Below, one piece after another: positions 7,098 to 10,008 of a DNA stretch of 10,008 bases (position 1 is the first letter of the stretch; the number at the start of each line of letters is the position of its first letter). Source of the stretch: a bacterium (GTDB lineage: Bacteria; Tectomicrobia; Entotheonellia; Entotheonellales; Entotheonellaceae); contig JAPULM010000134.1 of the NCBI GenBank assembly GCA_027294925.1, positions 1 through 10,008 on the forward strand, written 5' to 3'. Made by a program: the position numbers and the translations under genes. The notes beneath the pieces are model-generated. The model searched no databases. It was given only the letters and a program-made list of their open reading frames with translations, and had not been told where the DNA came from.

Positions 7098-8120
7098 ATG
7101 AACGTTGACCAACTGGCATCCATAGCTCAAGAACTTGTACAAGAAGGTAAAGGCATCCTAGCGGCGGACGAAAGTGCCGGAACCATTCAAAAGCGCCTTG
7201 ATAGTATCAACGTCCCCTCAACAGAAGAAAATCGCCGTGCCTATCGCGAGCTTCTATTTACCACGCCAGGTATCGAGGCCTACATCAGTGGCATTATTCT
7301 ATTTGACGAGACGCTCCGTCAGCCAACCCAAGACGGTATCCCCTTCCCTCAGCTACTTGAGCAACGCGGTATTTCCCCAGGTATTAAAGTCGATACGGGC
7401 GCCAAACCACTTGCCGCTTTCCCAGGCGAAACCGTCACCGAAGGGCTCGACGGTCTGCGCCAGCGGCTAGCAGAATACCGGCAGTTGGGGGCTCGCTTTA
7501 CCAAATGGCGGGCGGTGATCACCATTGGCCCCGATATCCCCAGCTCCTATTGCATCGATGCCAATGCACATGCCCTGGCGCGCTTCGCCGCCCTGTCACA
7601 AGAAGCCGGACTGGTGCCCATCGTCGAACCTGAGGTATTAATGGACGGGGATCATCGCATCGAACGTTGTGAGGCCGTCACCTTAACAACCTTACAGCGG
7701 GTGTTTGCCCAACTGCACGAGCATCAGGTGGCGTTGCAAGGTATGCTGCTCAAACCAAACATGGTGTTATCCGGTAAGGATTGTCCACAACAGGCTAGTG
7801 TGGAGGAAGTGGCTGAGACCACGCTGCGTTGCTTGCGTCGGGTAATCCCGGCAGCCATGCCAGGCATTGTCTTTCTCTCCGGTGGTCAGAGCGCCAAACA
7901 GGCGACCGAGCATCTCAATGCGATGAACGCGATAGGCGACCATCCATGGCAGATCAGCTTCTCATACGGCCGGGCGCTGCAAGGACCGGTACTCGAAGCC
8001 TGGAACGGCAACACCGCCAATGCATCCGAGGCGCAACAACTCTTTCTCAAGCGGGCTAAATTTAATGGCGCCGCACGCTATGGCAAATATAGCAGCGAAA
8101 TGGAAAACGTTACGGCCTGA
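7098..8120 (+). CDS. fba: Class I fructose-bisphosphate aldolase (eukaryotic-type, Schiff-base)
   Basis: The enzyme reversibly splits fructose 1,6-bisphosphate into dihydroxyacetone phosphate and glyceraldehyde 3-phosphate in the cytoplasm. The 340-residue protein aligns throughout with animal/plant-type class I aldolases. Visible active-site residues (counting from the first of two Met codons, 7095) are D25 in ILAADES, K98 in GIKVD, K137 and R139 in FTKWRAV, E178 and E180 in PIVEPE, and the Schiff-base lysine K220 in GMLLKPNMVLSGKD. It is not the zinc-dependent class II enzyme. The C-terminus ends soon after GKYSSE and lacks the long flexible tail with a terminal Tyr found in muscle aldolase. 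Two adjacent ATG codons are available; the second (7098) is 5 bases from the very strong AAGGAGG (7086-7092), while 7095 is only 2 bases away. It sits 26 bases upstream of fructose-bisphosphatase, so the pair is almost certainly an operon. Confidence 0.96.
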   Translation: MNVDQLASIAQELVQEGKGILAADESAGTIQKRLDSINVPSTEENRRAYRELLFTTPGIEAYISGIILFDETLRQPTQDGIPFPQLLEQRGISPGIKVDTGAKPLAAFPGETVTEGLDGLRQRLAEYRQLGARFTKWRAVITIGPDIPSSYCIDANAHALARFAALSQEAGLVPIVEPEVLMDGDHRIERCEAVTLTTLQRVFAQLHEHQVALQGMLLKPNMVLSGKDCPQQASVEEVAETTLRCLRRVIPAAMPGIVFLSGGQSAKQATEHLNAMNAIGDHPWQISFSYGRALQGPVLEAWNGNTANASEAQQLFLKRAKFNGAARYGKYSSEMENVTA

Positions 8121-8146
8121 GGTCATATTACCACGGAGGGTTCCCC

Positions 8147-9151
8147 ATGAGCAAAGTCGGCATCACGCTGTCCCGACATATTATGGAACAACAGTGGTAC
8201 TATCCGGGGGCAACCGGAGATTTCACCGGCTTACTGATGCAAATCGCTCTGGCCGGCAAGGTCATTGCTCGCGAGGTTAGTAAAGCCGGTCTGGTCAATA
8301 TCTTGGGTTTCACAGGTGATAAAAATGTCCAGGGCGAAGAGGTAACCAAACTCGACTTGTTTGCCCACAACACCATGCTAGAAGCGCTGGAAGCCAGCGG
8401 ACATATCTGCATCATGGCGTCAGAGGAAGCGGCGGAGCCCATTCTCCCCAGCGCCGGCCATCCACGCGGCAATTATGCGGTGCTCTTCGACCCGCTCGAT
8501 GGCTCTTCTAATATTGACATTAACATCACCATCGGTACGATTTTCTCAATCCACCGTAAGATCAGCATCGGCGCTGATAGCACGGCGGAGGATCTCTTAC
8601 AACCCGGTGACCGGCAAATTGCAGCAGGCTATATTGTCTACGGCTCCAGCACCATGTTCGTCTATACCACGGGTCATGGCGTGCATGGCTTTACCCTTGA
8701 CCCAAGCCTGGGTGAATTTCTCCTGTCGCACGAAAACATCTCCATGCCGAAACGTGGTGATATCTACAGTGCCAACGAAGGGAACTACCATACCTGGAGC
8801 CCGGGTGTGCAGCGCTATGTCGACGATATGAAAAGACCGGGGAATAAACCGTATAAGGGACGTTATGTTGGCACTCTGGTGGCCGATTTCCATCGCACCC
8901 TGCTCATCGGCGGTATTTTCCTTTACCCTGCCGATATGACCAATCCCGCGGCGCCGGCAGGCAAACTTCGCCTACTCTACGAGGCAGCGCCACTAGCGTT
9001 CGTGGCGCAACAGGCCGGCGGGCGGGCGAGTACGGGGAGCGAAGACATCCTAAGCCTTCAGCCCAACGAGCTACACCAACGAGTACCGTTATTCATTGGT
9101 TCCGAAGAAGATGTCTCGGCAGCTGAAGATTATATCCGTCAAATGGGATGA
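8147..9151 (+). CDS. fbp: Class I fructose-1,6-bisphosphatase
   Basis: This cytoplasmic enzyme removes the C1 phosphate of fructose 1,6-bisphosphate to give fructose 6-phosphate, the committed step of gluconeogenesis and part of the Calvin cycle. The 334-residue length is typical. Diagnostic sites are the metal ligands E93 (ASEE), D115 and D118 in FDPLDGSSNID (114-124) and E279 in LLYEAAP. Also present are the conserved KLDLFA (68-73), YVGTLVADFHR (240-250) and GGIFLYP (255-261). The ATG is preceded by GGAGG with good spacing. It forms an operon with the aldolase, whose product is its substrate. No RuBisCO or phosphoribulokinase gene is in the window, so a Calvin-cycle role is only possible. 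No obvious intrinsic terminator follows. Confidence 0.97.
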   Translation: MSKVGITLSRHIMEQQWYYPGATGDFTGLLMQIALAGKVIAREVSKAGLVNILGFTGDKNVQGEEVTKLDLFAHNTMLEALEASGHICIMASEEAAEPILPSAGHPRGNYAVLFDPLDGSSNIDINITIGTIFSIHRKISIGADSTAEDLLQPGDRQIAAGYIVYGSSTMFVYTTGHGVHGFTLDPSLGEFLLSHENISMPKRGDIYSANEGNYHTWSPGVQRYVDDMKRPGNKPYKGRYVGTLVADFHRTLLIGGIFLYPADMTNPAAPAGKLRLLYEAAPLAFVAQQAGGRASTGSEDILSLQPNELHQRVPLFIGSEEDVSAAEDYIRQMG

Positions 9152-9174
9152 TCGGGTAATTGCGGTACGCCGTA

Positions 9175-9345
9175 CTAATCTTCCAGCCCACTTGCGGTAC
9201 CGACGATAATCTTGCTGCCGTCAGCCTTTTCACAAAACACCGCGACATCCGCGTAGGTCTTACCCTCTGTCTCACGGCGACCGGTGATCACGCCGCCATA
9301 TTTCCTGCACAACCATCTCACGATCACGTTTGCGATAACGTATGA
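9175..9345 (-). pseudogene. Remnant resembling the C-terminal end of a MaoC/hot-dog-fold hydratase
   Basis: A 56-codon open stretch on the minus strand ends in TAG at 9175. Its last 40 residues look like real protein (YGGVITGRRETEG, then KTYADVAVFCEKADG and a GTASG near the end). The pattern of a charged strand, a polar turn and a GTA-type final strand recalls MaoC-like enoyl-CoA hydratases. It has no good start: the frame opens after a TGA at 9346-9348, and only weak GTG codons are available. The preceding bases read more plausibly in another frame (LLIIRYRKRDREMVVQE, about 9305-9355), which suggests a frameshift in a decayed gene or a 5' deletion. It lies between the convergent fbp and the amidohydrolase gene on the same strand as the latter. 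The family call is tentative. Confidence 0.35.
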
Positions 9346-9375
9346 TCAAAAGTTCTTGGGTTTTTATCGTTGCAA

Positions 9376-10008
9376 TTACGTCTGCACAGTGGCATTACGC
9401 AGCAGACGGCCCGGATAGGCGCCGGTGTGCTCACCATTTTGCGTTAAGACACTGCCGTTGACGATCGTATAGTGGATACCATCGGCGTGCTGCATCAAGC
9501 GCTGGCCACCACCGGGCAAATCGTAAACCACTTGCGGATCGCATGCGGCGACGGTATCCGGATCGAAGATGGTAATATCGGCGGCAAGGCCCGGCCGCAA
9601 CAACCCACGATCATACAAGCCAAAGACCGAGGCCGACATAAAAGTCAGTTTGCGTACCGCTTCTTCCAACGGCATAATCTGCCGCTCACGCACCCAGTAT
9701 CCTAAGAAACGCGTACAGAACCCGTAGCCGGCGTCAAACACGACGTGGGCACCGGCGTCAGACAGTCCAATCAATGTATGCGGGTTACGCAGGATTTCGG
9801 CTACGGCCTCATCATCACCATTAATCTGGTTGATCTCAAAGCCCGTCTCCAGCTTTTCTTCCAGCGCGAGATCGAGAAACGCATCGAGAACGTTTTTGCC
9901 TTGCGCCGCAGCAATCTCTGCAATGCTTTTACCTTTCAATGCTTGGTTGTGAGCCAATTGCGGCTGGGCGACGAACAGCATGTCCCAACGCCGTGAGAAG
10001 GTCGTGGC
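9376..10008 (-). CDS. Amidohydrolase, N-acyl-D-amino-acid deacylase-like, N-terminus outside the window
   Basis: The last 210 residues of a protein are present; the frame is open to the right edge, so the metal-binding N-terminal part (expected HxH motif) cannot be seen. The family is shown by SDAGAH (residues 83-88 from the edge, holding the conserved catalytic/metal Asp), LTFMSASVFGLYDRG (121-135), the PG..ADI.IFDP beta-sandwich stretch (139-150), DLPGG (163-167), YTIVNGSVL (180-188) and GAYPGRLLR near the end. These are hallmarks of the amidohydrolase superfamily group annotated as N-acyl-D-amino-acid deacylases or D-aminoacylases. Members hydrolyse amide bonds, often in cyclic or acylated substrates; the exact substrate is unknown. 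The ATG at 9981 is internal, since the frame and likely homology continue upstream of it. It is convergent with the aldolase-phosphatase operon. Confidence 0.88.
   Translation of the reverse strand, partial: ATTFSRRWDMLFVAQPQLAHNQALKGKSIAEIAAAQGKNVLDAFLDLALEEKLETGFEINQINGDDEAVAEILRNPHTLIGLSDAGAHVVFDAGYGFCTRFLGYWVRERQIMPLEEAVRKLTFMSASVFGLYDRGLLRPGLAADITIFDPDTVAACDPQVVYDLPGGGQRLMQHADGIHYTIVNGSVLTQNGEHTGAYPGRLLRNATVQT

Noticed and set aside
9159..9200. Repeated TTGCGGTAC near 9160 and 9192
   Set aside because: It is short, falls partly within the decayed coding remnant, and has no symmetry or spacing suggesting an operator or terminator.

Overview
The window looks like chromosomal DNA of a proteobacterium, most likely a gammaproteobacterium. 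I infer this from the protein styles (ArfB, class I fructose-1,6-bisphosphatase, a NorR/NifA-like sigma-54 activator, a consensus -24/-12 promoter), dense gene packing and moderate GC judged by eye. No IS element, CRISPR array, tRNA or rRNA is visible.

Left part, all minus strand (1-5287). A GAF/AAA+/Fis sigma-54 activator (3770-5287) is followed by a 793-residue protein made of two fused family III (CaiB/BaiF) CoA-transferase domains (1332-3713). After that comes a YfhO-like polytopic membrane protein that runs off the left edge (1-1181). A very short reading frame, whose GTG overlaps the regulator's stop, sits between the activator and the CoA-transferase.

Centre (5288-5563). This divergent region carries a consensus sigma-54 promoter, TGGCAC-N5-TTGC at 5435-5449, pointing right. 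An imperfect palindrome at 5361-5381 is a reasonable enhancer-site candidate. The promoter faces a gene for an HD-domain metal-dependent phosphohydrolase-like protein (5564-6412). The natural reading is that the divergent activator switches on the HD gene.

Right part, plus strand (6535-9151). A gene for ArfB, the ribosome-rescue hydrolase with the GGQ motif, is followed by a two-gene unit for sugar-phosphate metabolism: class I (eukaryotic-type) fructose-bisphosphate aldolase and class I fructose-1,6-bisphosphatase, 26 bases apart. Together they turn triose phosphates into fructose 6-phosphate, for gluconeogenesis or a Calvin cycle.

Right edge, minus strand (9175-10008). The C-terminal half of an N-acyl-D-amino-acid deacylase-like amidohydrolase enters from beyond the window. 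Just downstream of it lies a short coding-looking remnant resembling the tail of a MaoC/hot-dog hydratase. With the double CoA-transferase, these suggest acyl-CoA or amide catabolism around the central-metabolism genes, but the substrate cannot be read from the sequence.
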